A stretch of 64,000 nt of DNA. It comes from Aureibacter tunicatorum. GTDB taxonomy: Bacteria > Bacteroidota > Bacteroidia > Cytophagales > Cyclobacteriaceae. This document shows, piece after piece, positions 15,031 through 25,128 of this stretch. The position numbers and the translations under genes are program-made. Under the pieces are notes generated by a model. The model had not been told where the DNA came from. It worked only from the letters and a program-made list of their open reading frames with translations, and made no database searches. The stretch is from NCBI RefSeq assembly GCF_036492635.1, contig NZ_AP025306.1, positions 1 to 64,000 on the forward strand, in the 5' to 3' direction. Position 1 is the first letter of the stretch, and each line of letters opens with the position of its first letter.

Positions 15031-17355
15031 TTACCATCCTTCCAATTGTTGGAAGGCTTTCTTAAGCTCTTGAGCCTCTTCAGGATAATCTTTGATCATT
15101 TCTTTTATCATATTTATAGCTTGTTTTTCTTTTGAATTACTTAAATAAAAATTGAGTAGCCCTATTTTACTATTGAAATCATTCATGAGGTTAATTTCCT
15201 TCTTAAGGTATCCCTCCGCTTTTTTCTTATCACCTTTGTAATCATACATCATCGCTAGGTTATGAGCTACACGTGGGATGTTGGTGTCGATCTGGTAAGA
15301 TTTTTCAAGAATTGTTAAAGCTTCATCATAGGCTTCCATTTCGGAAAGAAATAAAGCATAATTGTAGATGGCTTGGGCATCTTTTGGCTCATGATAGATA
15401 TAATCTTCAAACTGCTGTTTAGCATGATCATTTCTTCCTAAACGATGATAAATATGGGCTAGGTTGAGTTTGACAAAATGCATTTTTTTGTCTTGTTCCA
15501 AAGCTTTTAAATAGTAATCTATCGCCAGTTCGTTTTTTCCCTGATTATTATAAAAGTTGCCCAAGTTAAATTTCCCCATGGGGAAGTCAGCATTGTAAAT
15601 CAAGACTTGCTCGTACTCGTCTTTAGCGTTATTGTAATTTTTTTTGTATTCGGATGGGATATTATGCTCACCTATGCTTGATAGCAAACGAGCGGTTTCA
15701 GTACGTACAGCTTTAGTTTCGTCATTTAACAATGGGAGTAGTCGATGAATATCTTCTTGCGACTGGATTTGATTAGATTTTAATGTAGCTATTCTCATTC
15801 CAGGGGCAAGGTGTCCTATATAATCATCCACGACAGTTTTTAGAGAATCTTGGAAATATGTTCCAAGATGTTGAATGGCAAGTGATCTGATATTCATGGG
15901 GTATAATTCATCTCCGGCAATATTTTTAAGCCTTTCCACGCTTGTTTCATCTTCATTTCGCGCGCCACTAAAAGCGTCAGCAAAGTGGAATCGTCGTCTT
16001 TTTCCATACCATTCTGTTACATGGCTTTCAGCCCATTGAGGGCTTTCTTCTGTGTGGCATTGATTACAAGCGTTTGGAACCTCGTGCTTGATCGTCAAGT
16101 CAGGGCGAGGAATACGAAAACTGTGATCTCGACGATAGTCTACACCCATATAATTTTGGCCGTGCATATGGCAATTGACGCATAATGCGCCAGAGCCCAC
16201 CTCCATTTTAATTCCTGCTTCTGATGTGAGCGCATTTCCATCCATACCTTCTGTCTTATGAAAATGATGTTCTGGCGTATCGTATATGTCAGGGATGTGG
16301 CATTGAGCGCACAGTCGATTATATTGCTTCTCATCATTGCCGTAGATTAGCTTGCCACTGTGCACATTATGACAGTCATTGCATTGCACTCCCTTCATAT
16401 GCATTTTACTTTGTGTGAAGGATGCATGGACATAGTCTTCTTCTTTAATTTGACCATCTATATGCCATGTTGGATCTTCGGGTGAGTTTGGAATCACATG
16501 GTCATAAATGCTTTTTGCATGATGATCGAAATCTTGTATGGAAGCTCTTCGGCTATGGCAACGCACACAGTTGTTCACAAACTCTATATGGTCTATGCCA
16601 CTTGTTTTTACAGATAGTCCATGGTTAGGGATGTCTTCTTTCGCATATTCAGGCAAGGTTGCCCATTTTAAATGTTCCGATGCTGGACCGTGGCAGGATT
16701 CACAACTTACATTGATTTCTGACCATGTGGTATTATAAGTGTCGGTTTTGTGATTATAATTTTTCTCTAAATTAGTGGAATGACAGTCTGCGCACATGCC
16801 GTTCCAATTCTGGGCTTGATTAGTCCAGTGTAGCCAATCGTCATGATTGATTTCCTGATCAGCGTATACATGATCAGCCATATGGTACCAACGTTTGTTT
16901 TCTGTATCCCAAGTTAGAGCCAGAGTTTGCAAACGACCGCCCGGAAATTCTACAAGGTACTGCTGTAAAGGGTTGTAGCCAAACACATATTTGATTTCAA
17001 AATCTTCCATATCTCCTTCAGCGCCATCGGTATGTACCATGAATTTTCCATCTTTTTTGAAAAATCGATGCGTATTTCCTTGAGCCTCAAAAGTGATATT
17101 GTTAAAATCACCAAGCACGCTCTCATCCGTAGCCTCAGCCATTGCTTTATAATGATCCGAGGTAAGCCAGTCATCATATTCCGATTGATGACATTCAATG
17201 CATGATTTCGATCCTGTAAATGTGGCTTTCTGTACCTTTTTTAAAGCATGGTCGTCGCCTATATTTGATTTGACGACCAAATAAAGAGGCAAGAAAAGAC
17301 TAGCGACAACACCCAAGACGCGAACAAGCTGAATATATTTTGATGTATTTCTCAT
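15031..17355 (-). CDS. Octahaem cytochrome c with HEAT-like and TPR C-terminus
   Basis: The 774-residue protein has one N-terminal membrane anchor or signal (about 10-30) and eight CxxCH haem sites: CIECH (52-56), CADCH, CESCH, CVRCH, CNDCH, CAQCH, CVNCH and CNQCH. This is a cytochrome c554/multihaem-type domain. A HEAT-like segment follows ('SLAIQHLG...RTETARLLSSIGE'), then about five TPR units to the end. Its ATG touches the stop of the Rieske gene with no gap, so the three genes form one operon and the protein probably takes electrons from the Rieske/cytochrome b unit in place of cytochrome c1 or f. Terminal acceptor unknown. Confidence 0.9.
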   Translation of the reverse strand: MRNTSKYIQLVRVLGVVASLFLPLYLVVKSNIGDDHALKKVQKATFTGSKSCIECHQSEYDDWLTSDHYKAMAEATDESVLGDFNNITFEAQGNTHRFFKKDGKFMVHTDGAEGDMEDFEIKYVFGYNPLQQYLVEFPGGRLQTLALTWDTENKRWYHMADHVYADQEINHDDWLHWTNQAQNWNGMCADCHSTNLEKNYNHKTDTYNTTWSEINVSCESCHGPASEHLKWATLPEYAKEDIPNHGLSVKTSGIDHIEFVNNCVRCHSRRASIQDFDHHAKSIYDHVIPNSPEDPTWHIDGQIKEEDYVHASFTQSKMHMKGVQCNDCHNVHSGKLIYGNDEKQYNRLCAQCHIPDIYDTPEHHFHKTEGMDGNALTSEAGIKMEVGSGALCVNCHMHGQNYMGVDYRRDHSFRIPRPDLTIKHEVPNACNQCHTEESPQWAESHVTEWYGKRRRFHFADAFSGARNEDETSVERLKNIAGDELYPMNIRSLAIQHLGTYFQDSLKTVVDDYIGHLAPGMRIATLKSNQIQSQEDIHRLLPLLNDETKAVRTETARLLSSIGEHNIPSEYKKNYNNAKDEYEQVLIYNADFPMGKFNLGNFYNNQGKNELAIDYYLKALEQDKKMHFVKLNLAHIYHRLGRNDHAKQQFEDYIYHEPKDAQAIYNYALFLSEMEAYDEALTILEKSYQIDTNIPRVAHNLAMMYDYKGDKKKAEGYLKKEINLMNDFNSKIGLLNFYLSNSKEKQAINMIKEMIKDYPEEAQELKKAFQQLEGW

Positions 17356-17832
17356 TTATGCGTAGGTTAGTTGAGAAGCTTCGTATTTTTGTCTTTTGAT
17401 CGGCTTTGTCACATTTACCATCACTTTGTTATCTTGAATACTGATCGGGTAAATATCTAAAGCTCTTGTGGCTGGAGGCGAGACTACTTCTCCATATTTG
17501 CTAAATGCAGAGGCATGACAAGGGCACACGAACATATCTTTGCTCTGGTTGAACTGGACAGCACAACCCAAGTGAGTGCATTTGGTAGAAATAGCTAGCA
17601 TTCCTCCATTTTCGATCTTGGAAAGATAGAAATGCGCTGAGCTGTATGGGTAGATATGATTATTTTTGAAATTATTGATATCCCCAGCTTCATACCATTC
17701 ATCCAATGTATTACCCTCTTTTTTATTTGACAATAAACTAGAGAAAATATAAAGCACATTAAGGGATAAAATCGCTTGTATAGTGCGTTTGATAAAATTT
17801 CTTCGGTTGATCTTTTGTTCAAATAATCTCAT
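17356..17832 (-). CDS. Rieske [2Fe-2S] protein
   Basis: The 158-residue product has a twin-arginine-like start (NRRNFIK), one membrane segment (about 17-35) and the complete cluster-binding motifs C85-T-H87-L-G-C90 and C103-P-C105-H106. These match the bc/b6f type. The two Cys-His pairs are present and the disulphide cysteines are at the usual places. It lies 18 bp after the cytochrome b gene and directly abuts the octahaem cytochrome gene. Confidence 0.95.
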   Translation of the reverse strand: MRLFEQKINRRNFIKRTIQAILSLNVLYIFSSLLSNKKEGNTLDEWYEAGDINNFKNNHIYPYSSAHFYLSKIENGGMLAISTKCTHLGCAVQFNQSKDMFVCPCHASAFSKYGEVVSPPATRALDIYPISIQDNKVMVNVTKPIKRQKYEASQLTYA

Positions 17833-17850
17833 CTCACATTAATCTTTTTC

Positions 17851-19125
17851 TTAAACAAACAAACTCATTCCTTCTCCTCTGAAGAAGGTTCCCACAATGG
17901 TCATCACTAGATAAGCCATCATAATGATTGTGAAGCAGGCCATTACCAAATCAATTTTTGAAGCCTGATATTTTATTTTGAGAAAATAGAGAAATACAGA
18001 AGCAGGAATCATATAGAATAATGCCAGCAACAGTCCAGTGCTTATCAATGAAGGAACATTTGGCATGAGTTGAGTTCCATTCCACCAATATTCACTGAAT
18101 AAAGTAATTGATAGGGTAAATAGAATTCCGAAAATAATTGAGAAGATCGTAAGCTTTTTTCCTTTTTCTGAATTGAACCAAACTCCTACATTCAAATCAC
18201 TGAATTTCATATATGGCGTATAAATCAGAAAGAAGATGACTGCCGATGGAATGACACATATTGCAAATATAGGATGAAGGTGAAGCAGTAATTCTTGAAC
18301 GCCCATAAAGTACCATGGAGCCTTGCTAGGGTTGGGACTAATTAAAGGGTTTGCCTTTTCTTGCAAAGGGGCATTGACTAATGTGGAGAGCACTAGCAGG
18401 GAGATGATAACTATTAAAGCGACAAACATTTCTTTATACAATAGATGCGGGGAAGTAGGCACGGTCTCCCGATTTTCCATGTTGGCAACGGTAACTCCTT
18501 TAGATTTTCGGATCAACCAGAAATGCACAGACATGAAAGCAACCATTAACAAAGGGAGTAATCCGGTATGAAAATGATAAAAACGGAGCAAGGTCGTTTC
18601 GGATACCTCATTGCTTCCTCTGATCATATCAGCGAGAAAATCCCCGACAAATGGGATAACAGTTAACATATTGGCCATGATCGTTACCGCCCAATATGAC
18701 AGCTGATCCCAAGGCAATAAATAACCTGTGAAATTTGAAAACACAACCAAAAAGAAAAGAAGCAATCCATAGAACCAATTTTTACGGCGATCATGGTAGA
18801 TAGATTGCGAATAGAATACACGAATCAGATGAAGAAAGGATACGAGCACTAATCCCATGCCACTCCAGTAGTGGATGTTTCTTAACAATTGCCCAAAAAG
18901 AATTTCATTTTGAAGTTCGACAATAGAGTCGTAAGCCCCCTTGACAGAAGGAACATAGGCAAAGCGTAAAAGCATGCCTGAGGCAAAAAGAATAACAAAA
19001 AATAATGAGGATATGCCTCCTAGGCCGAATGTTCGGGTAAATTTGATGGATTGAGCATTTACTCGTTTAGGATGTAAATGCAAGAGTAGTTTGGTAAATG
19101 CTTTTGAATGTCCGGCTGTGTTCAT
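17851..19125 (-). CDS. Cytochrome b (b6-like plus subunit-IV-like) of a quinol-oxidising complex
   Basis: The 424-residue protein has eight or more membrane helices. Haem ligands are His85/His99 and His186/His201. The spacing of 14 and 15 is that of b6-type cytochromes rather than mitochondrial b. 'GYLLPWDQLSYWAVTI' is the Qo-side helix motif. The subunit-IV part carries 'APWYFMGVQELLLHLHP' in the place of PEWY, as in many menaquinol-using complexes. It is the first gene of the operon. A menaquinol-oxidising role is inferred from the family and the phylum. Confidence 0.93.
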   Translation of the reverse strand: MNTAGHSKAFTKLLLHLHPKRVNAQSIKFTRTFGLGGISSLFFVILFASGMLLRFAYVPSVKGAYDSIVELQNEILFGQLLRNIHYWSGMGLVLVSFLHLIRVFYSQSIYHDRRKNWFYGLLLFFLVVFSNFTGYLLPWDQLSYWAVTIMANMLTVIPFVGDFLADMIRGSNEVSETTLLRFYHFHTGLLPLLMVAFMSVHFWLIRKSKGVTVANMENRETVPTSPHLLYKEMFVALIVIISLLVLSTLVNAPLQEKANPLISPNPSKAPWYFMGVQELLLHLHPIFAICVIPSAVIFFLIYTPYMKFSDLNVGVWFNSEKGKKLTIFSIIFGILFTLSITLFSEYWWNGTQLMPNVPSLISTGLLLALFYMIPASVFLYFLKIKYQASKIDLVMACFTIIMMAYLVMTIVGTFFRGEGMSLFV

Positions 19126-19210
19126 ATTGAAGTCTGTTTTGTAGGTATATTGATTAAGTAGGTTTGATCATTGATTATACTAACAGATGCAGAGTTATAG
19201 TCAAATGAAT

Positions 19211-19247
19211 GATAGCCCACCATTTTTTACAAAACGGTAGGGCTATC
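19211..19247 (-). terminator. Hairpin between the sulfatase gene and the cytochrome operon
   Basis: GATAGCCCACC pairs with GGTAGGGCTATC with one bulged A. It lies downstream of the sulfatase stop (19365) in the minus direction and upstream of the cytochrome b start. It is a plausible terminator for the sulfatase transcript, although the following T-run is weak. Confidence 0.5.
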
Positions 19248-19364
19248 CCTTGTTTCACATCAGACTTACAAGTATTTTTAGTTGCTTATAAAAAATTGGG
19301 AGATATTTTTTTACCCTGAGTTTTCAATCAAATCTAAGGGCCATCCCACTTTGATAATATCAGT

Positions 19365-20827
19365 TTATTTGTCTCTTTTCATTTTTGAGTAATCCATATT
19401 TGGATATTCTTTCATACTCTCAAAATAAGGAGTCATCGCTTTTTGGAACTTGAAGAACAGTGGAATACCACCACTTCGGCCATAAAGGTTGAACATCTCT
19501 TTAGGATCTGTGCTCAGGTTATAAAATTCAGGAAGCTGACCTAGCTTGATAGGAGGTGCGATACAACTTCTAAATTTGTTGAATTTCACAAAGTGAGCTT
19601 TGTACTGCTCCCAACGAACTGCTGTCAATTCACCATAATAGTATACCAGACGGTGATCGCGGTTAGAGTGCTCTTGCTTTCCAAGTAGGAAATCTGTTTG
19701 ATCAAAACCATCAATTGGTCTATCATCAGGCATTTTAGCGCCTACAATGTTTGCAATTGTTGGCATGATATCCATTGCGTGGAACATTTCATCTGATTTC
19801 CAGTTTGAACGGATTTTGTTCTGCCAAGACATCATACCTACCGTACGACATCCACCTTCCCAGAACCTAGCTCTCCAGCCCATGGGCCAGGATCTCCATT
19901 GTGATCAGCCTCTGGCGAATAACGTGTAGGACCGTTATCTGAGAAGAAGATAATGATTGTATTCTCACGGATACCAGCATCATCAATCGCTCCAACAATT
20001 TGGCTTACGTTGTGATCAATTTCCATTAGAACATCTGTATAAGCTCCACCTTTTGATTTACCCACGAAATCTGGGTGAGGAACAACAGGGTGGTGAGGGT
20101 TGATGAATGTTGTTAGAAGGAAAAATGGTTCTTTTTTCTTCGCATGCTTCTTAATGTATTTGACACTTTTTTCTGTAAGTTCGCTATCAATTAGACCTCT
20201 CTTTTCAAGCGTCATGTCAGCAACAACTTTAGCCTTTTCTCCCGCTTTTGCGGAAAGAATTGCTTGCGGAGGAAGCATATCCTCTTGGTAACCAGGGAAT
20301 GTTTTGTCTGTTGGGAAACTTGAGTTTGAAACACCATACCATTCATCAAATCCTTGATGATGAGGCAATCTTTCTTCAATATCTCCAAGGTGCCATTTTC
20401 CGTAATTGGCTGTTGCGTATCCTTCAGATTTCAAGATCTCAGCAATAGTAACCTCCATTGGGTGAAGTCCTCCAGGCTCTCCTGGTATAGCATAGCCTGA
20501 AGTACCTGAGCGGATTGGCATACGTCCTGTCATGAATGATGCTCTAGATGAAGTACAACTTACATCAACTTGAAAATCCATGAATTGAATTCCTTCAGAA
20601 GCTAATTTATCCATATGCGGAGTTGGAGCGCGCAATCCTCCATAGCATCCCATGTCACCATAGCCTTGATTGTCCGTCATCATAATTACGATATTCGGCT
20701 TATCTTGAGCAAAACTAATGGTGGCTGTCCAGCACATTAGTAATGATAAGATAAATGGTTTCATCACACTTTTCATACTCATAAAATTAAGTTTCATATT
20801 AAAAATGTCGGCGTAAACAGCGTGCAC
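19365..20827 (-). pseudogene. Cys-type sulfatase, frameshifted near 19860
   Basis: The N-terminal part carries a signal peptide (best start at one of the Met codons before 'KPFILSLLMCWTATISFAQ'), 'IVIMMTDNQGYGDMG' and the formylglycine motif CTSSR (Cys91 counted from 20827; the usual Pro is Ser). It reaches 'DNGPTRYSPEADHNGDPGPWAGELGS' and then leaves the frame. From about 19860 the conserved continuation 'WEGGCRTVGMMSWQNKI...' is in a neighbouring frame and runs to 19365. One base lost near the GGTTCTGGGAA sequence (minus strand) explains it. Total length would be about 490 residues, normal for S1 sulfatases. Decay and sequencing error are both possible. Confidence 0.88.
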
Positions 20828-20980
20828 TCCTGTTTGTGATCGCGATATTGCATTGTCAAATAATTAAAAGAGTTCAGAGATATACTATTCGATTAGAAGT
20901 GATGAGCGAAGTCATTTTTAAAATACTAATAGAAGTATCTTTTCTTAATTTTTCTTTCGCAAAATCATTCATAATAATCA

Positions 20981-20988
20981 TATCTTTG
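20981..20988 (+). promoter_or_regulatory. -7-like promoter box for the AraC gene
   Basis: TATCTTTG matches the Bacteroidota -7 consensus TAnnTTTG, 135 bp before the start codon at 21124. No good -33 TTG box lies 19-21 bp upstream, so this is tentative. The 295-bp region 20828-21123 is the divergent regulatory region between the sulfatase and this regulator. Confidence 0.3.
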
Positions 20989-21123
20989 CCCTCAATTAAA
21001 TGATATGAACAAAATTCGTTAATGTATGCGGAATTGTTAATTCAAATTATTGTCAACAGTATTCAAATAAATAACATTAAGCTATTACAATAGTAGAATA
21101 AAGTATTAGGAAGCGAATCTATA

Positions 21124-22098
21124 ATGAGCAAATCAACAATAGTTATAAGAACGGAAGAGGAAAGACCGCACCTTTTTTATCAGGATTTTAGTCAAAAACA
21201 TGGAGGGACTTGGGATGGGTCTCATTATAAATTTGACAACGATCTTGGTCGTGGCAACTTCTGCGCGTATACTTATCTTAATGGTGTTGTTATAGTGATG
21301 GCTGACTACAATGTTAAACTTCCTGTCGAAATCATCAATATTCCTAAGAATGAAGAACGTATTGTCGCAATTCGTATTGGGTTTCATGGGAATATGTTAG
21401 GTCACTCGTCTGATATGGGAAATGCTGAGGGAATATCCATTTATGATGCAAATCGTCCCTATAATTTGACTTTCCCAGGCAATAAGACCATTCGATGGAT
21501 GTCTATACGAGTGCCCTTGCGACTTATTGATGACTGGAAAACATCAGATATACAGGGGGATAAATTTTTTAGAAGGCTAAAGGAGGAAAAAGATTGGTTC
21601 TTTTACCATCGGCTTTCACCTGAGATTGAATCACTTGTACGAAGCGCATTCATGTCAATGGAGGATATCAGACTTAACAAATCCATATTTTATTCGCGCG
21701 CTTATGAGATCATTGCTCGGCTTATTCTTCTGATCGAAGATGATTCCAGCCAGCCTGTGAGCAAAACCATTCATCCAGATGATTTCTCATTGATGCATAA
21801 GATAAAAGAACAGCTTTTGTCAGATTTTTCTGTGTTGCCTAATATTGGAGCAATAAGCGAGCAATACAATATCACGGACTCAAAATTGCAACGTTCATTC
21901 AAGGCTGTATTTGGAATGCCTATCATCAAGTTCTACAATCAACATCGATTAGAAGAAGCCAATCGTTTGTTTAAATACACAACAAAGAGCATTTTGGAAA
22001 TTAGCGAAGAACTTGGCTTTCATAGCGCTTCTCACTTAAGCAGAACATTTAAACAACAGTTTGGATATAGTCCGAATGAGTTGAGGGCTATGAAATAG
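21124..22098 (+). CDS. AraC-family transcriptional regulator
   Basis: The 324-residue product has an unassigned N-terminal sensing domain and two C-terminal helix-turn-helix units: 'NIGAISEQYNITDSKLQRSFKAVFGMPIIKFYNQHRLEEA' and 'SILEISEELGFHSASHLSRTFKQQFGYSPNELRAM'. The latter is the typical AraC signature. It diverges from the broken sulfatase and lies upstream of a maturase remnant and an intact sulfatase, so regulation of sulfated-substrate use is a reasonable inference. Confidence 0.92.
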   Translation: MSKSTIVIRTEEERPHLFYQDFSQKHGGTWDGSHYKFDNDLGRGNFCAYTYLNGVVIVMADYNVKLPVEIINIPKNEERIVAIRIGFHGNMLGHSSDMGNAEGISIYDANRPYNLTFPGNKTIRWMSIRVPLRLIDDWKTSDIQGDKFFRRLKEEKDWFFYHRLSPEIESLVRSAFMSMEDIRLNKSIFYSRAYEIIARLILLIEDDSSQPVSKTIHPDDFSLMHKIKEQLLSDFSVLPNIGAISEQYNITDSKLQRSFKAVFGMPIIKFYNQHRLEEANRLFKYTTKSILEISEELGFHSASHLSRTFKQQFGYSPNELRAMK

Positions 22099-22169
22099 AT
22101 GGGCTTTAATGAGTTTTTTGAATCAACTGAGTTTGGCTTCTATGACTCATTTTATGAGGATTTGTTGCG

Positions 22170-22409
22170 TTTTTAAAAATCTGCTATGGCGAATACCCTA
22201 AGCATCGATTTGGAAAAACGGAAATGGGCGAAGATCAAGCCTATCTTTGCGAAGGTTATTTTGGGTATTATAAGCATGTGAATCCATACATGAATATAAT
22301 GAGAGCTTTGATCGAGATGGGGCGAGCTCCATATGAAGTGATGGAATTAATAAGAATAAAGGATAAAAAAGATAAGAAAGCGAAGAGGAGCAAGCAACCT
22401 CAACTTTAG
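22170..22409 (+). pseudogene. C-terminal remnant of a second sulfatase-maturase gene
   Basis: These 80 codons align without gaps to the last 80 codons (29889-30128) of the intact maturase. About 11 of 240 bases differ by eye. Homology begins abruptly at TTTTTAAAAATC and ends at the stop codon. The rest of the radical-SAM protein is missing. One SPASM-region cysteine is lost (GEYP instead of GECP). An ATG at 22224 could give a 61-residue product, but this would be a non-functional tail. It is best read as the scar of a duplication or deletion. Confidence 0.9.
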
Positions 22410-22583
22410 AATCGATAAGTACTTTTCATAATCTAATATTGAAGAACAATGATCTTTTAGGGCCAAGCAATGACCCTTTAGGGATAAAATGAAAAGCTTC
22501 GTTGGTTTACATTTGTGGCAGGTATAAAATATACCATATAGGCATATAGTCTAAGTTTATGGTTTAATTATTATCTGAAAAAT

Positions 22584-24983
22584 ATGCTGAACTATCGATT
22601 TATTCTCCCTTGTTTAGGGACTCTAGTATCAAGTGTGACAGGCTTTTCGCAAGAACAGTCAAGAGCTTTTCCTAACAATGCAATTAACGCAATCCCCTAT
22701 CCATTAGAGAGCTGGCAAGGGGTTCAAGGTAAGACTCTAAAAGATTCTAAACCTGATTTTATTCGACCAAAAAAAGCACCTGAAGGAGCTCCCAACGTTT
22801 TGTTGATTATGCTGGATGATACAGGTTACTCAAGTGCTTCATCTTTTGGAGGCTCAATGAATACAGAGACTTTTGATCGGATAGGTGATGAAGGCATCCG
22901 TTACACACATATGTCTGTCAATGCAATAAGCTCTCCTACTAGAGGTTCATTGCTTACTGGATATAATATGCATCAAATTGGCACAGGAGTAATCAATGAA
23001 GCCGCTACAGGGTATCCTGGATATAATTCTCAAATTGATTATACAACTCCATCTGTAGCTAAAATACTGAAAGACAATGGTTATGCAACCGCCGCTTTTG
23101 GTAAATGGCATAATACAAAATTAGAAGAGGCTTCTCCTGCAGGGCCTTTTGAGGGGTGGCCTACTGGTATATGGGGGTTTGATTTCTTTTATGGATTCAT
23201 GGGAGGAGAGACAAATCAATTTTATCCATTGCTATACCAAGGGACAACGCCTATTGATACTCCTAATGAAAATGCTGACGGGACTACTTATCATTTGTCA
23301 GCGGACATGGCTGATCAGACTATTAAGTGGTTGGATAATTGGAAAGGGCTTCGAGATGATCCTTTTTTCATATATTATGCTCCTGGAGCAGTTCATGCAC
23401 CCATACATGTTCCGGAAGACTGGAGAGATAAATATAAGGGACGCTATGATGAAGGATATGAGGCTCTTAGGTTAGAGCAATTTGATAAGCAAAAAGAAAT
23501 TGGACTTGTGCCTAAAGATGCTGAGCTGGTGGACTGGCCTTCATCTATTCCTGAATGGAACTCATTTAGTGAAGAAGGAAAAAAGTATCTTCGTAGACAG
23601 ATGGAGGTAAATGCCGCTTTTCTGGAATATACAGACTTTCACATTGGACGAGTGATTACTCATCTTGAGGAAATGGGAGAGCTGGATAATACCTTTATTA
23701 TGTATTTAACCGCTGATAATGGTTGCAGTTCTGAAGGGACGCCAACAGGATCATGTTCAGAGTTGTTGACTGTAAATGGTTTTCCTGAATTTTCTATGGA
23801 AGAGCAGTTAGACATTCTAGAAAAACTGGGTGGTTTGGATGAATGGGGAGGTCCAAATATGGCGAATCACTATGCTGTTGGTTGGGCATATGCTTCATCT
23901 ACACCTTTTCAGTGGACGAAGCAAATGGCTTCACATTTTGGAGGAGTGATGACTTCTACAGCGGTTCGTTATCCGAAGGAAATAAAAGCTAAAGGTGAGT
24001 GGAGAAGACAATTTCAAAATGTAACGGATATTGTCCCGACTATTTTGGATGTAACTGGAGTTCCAATTCCTGATTATGTTAATGGACAGAAGCGCGTAGA
24101 ATATCCTGGCGTATCAATGCGTTATGCATGGAACGATGCAGATGCAAAAACCAATCATAAAACCCAATATTTTGAAACAGTGGGATTCATTGGCATCTAT
24201 CATGAAGGGTGGAGTTTAGCAGCTAGTCCTTATCGAGTTCCTTGGCTGTTTGATGCACAAGCCTTAGCTAATATGGATCCACTTTCTACAGAATGGGAGT
24301 TATATAGCATTGATGAGGACCCCATACAATCCAAAAACATAGCAGACAAACATCCTGAAAAAGTAAAAGAGCTTGAAGAACTTTTCTGGGAAGAGGCAGA
24401 AAAATATAATGTATTTCCAGTAGGTGGTGGTTTGGGAACATTGCTTCAACCAGAATCAAGTGAGGCTAAAGGAGCAAAATCTCATTGGGAATTCACTACT
24501 AATACTTATCGTGTTCCTGAAATGGCAGGCCCTGAACTAAAGACTAATGATTATGAAGTGAATGCTTATATATCAGCTGATGAAAATACAGAAGGAGTAA
24601 TTTATGCTTTGGGAGAACATATGGGAGGCCAATCTCTATATATTTTAGATGGAAAATTGATGTTTACTTATCAAACTCTAGGTTATTTTACCTATGAATC
24701 GAAAGGAACTAATATCCCTCATGGTGATATCAAAGTAACACTTAGGCATACAGTAAAAGAACGCAAAATTACAGGAGCATCACAGGTAGATTTGTTTATT
24801 AATGACAAGCTGGTTGAGACGGTTGAAATCGAGCATACTGTTAGCTTAATGTATGGAGGACATGAAACATTCGATATTGGTCGTGATGAAGGAATGCCCG
24901 TTTCACATCATTATGAAAATCGTGGTAAATTTAAATTTACTAGAGGTCAGTTAAAAAAAGTTGTTTTTGATATAGGGAAATAA
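22584..24983 (+). CDS. Ser-type arylsulfatase (S1 family), secreted
   Basis: The 799-residue product has a signal peptide (about 1-22) and the alkaline-phosphatase-superfamily metal motif 'VLLIMLDDTGYSSASSFGG'. The formylglycine site reads S116-S-P-T-R-G-S-L-L-T-G, with serine where most sulfatases have cysteine. 'AAFGKWHN', 'APGAVHAPIHVP' and 'MYLTADNGCSSEG' are further conserved parts. Serine can only be converted to formylglycine by the radical-SAM anaerobic maturase, which is encoded 3.8 kb downstream. A C-terminal beta-rich domain follows residue ~640. Length and 'PKKAPEGAPNVL' suggest the AtsA-like aryl/alkyl sulfatase subfamily. Substrate not known. Confidence 0.9.
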   Translation: MLNYRFILPCLGTLVSSVTGFSQEQSRAFPNNAINAIPYPLESWQGVQGKTLKDSKPDFIRPKKAPEGAPNVLLIMLDDTGYSSASSFGGSMNTETFDRIGDEGIRYTHMSVNAISSPTRGSLLTGYNMHQIGTGVINEAATGYPGYNSQIDYTTPSVAKILKDNGYATAAFGKWHNTKLEEASPAGPFEGWPTGIWGFDFFYGFMGGETNQFYPLLYQGTTPIDTPNENADGTTYHLSADMADQTIKWLDNWKGLRDDPFFIYYAPGAVHAPIHVPEDWRDKYKGRYDEGYEALRLEQFDKQKEIGLVPKDAELVDWPSSIPEWNSFSEEGKKYLRRQMEVNAAFLEYTDFHIGRVITHLEEMGELDNTFIMYLTADNGCSSEGTPTGSCSELLTVNGFPEFSMEEQLDILEKLGGLDEWGGPNMANHYAVGWAYASSTPFQWTKQMASHFGGVMTSTAVRYPKEIKAKGEWRRQFQNVTDIVPTILDVTGVPIPDYVNGQKRVEYPGVSMRYAWNDADAKTNHKTQYFETVGFIGIYHEGWSLAASPYRVPWLFDAQALANMDPLSTEWELYSIDEDPIQSKNIADKHPEKVKELEELFWEEAEKYNVFPVGGGLGTLLQPESSEAKGAKSHWEFTTNTYRVPEMAGPELKTNDYEVNAYISADENTEGVIYALGEHMGGQSLYILDGKLMFTYQTLGYFTYESKGTNIPHGDIKVTLRHTVKERKITGASQVDLFINDKLVETVEIEHTVSLMYGGHETFDIGRDEGMPVSHHYENRGKFKFTRGQLKKVVFDIGK

Positions 24984-25041
24984 ATTCTTTAAAAATAAAA
25001 AGGTTTATGGAGTATTGTATTTAAGATGCACTAATGATTTT

Positions 25042-25075
25042 GCCATCCTCTTGAAAAAAGGGGGTGGCTGTTTTT
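25042..25075 (+). terminator. Terminator after the Ser-type sulfatase
   Basis: GCCATCC pairs with GGGTGGC (one G-T wobble) around an A/G-rich loop and is followed by TGTTTTT. It lies 58 bp after the stop codon. Confidence 0.7.
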
Positions 25076-25128
25076 ATTCCATCAAACTGTAATAAAAAGG
25101 TTTTTAGATTTGATAAATGATATATTGA

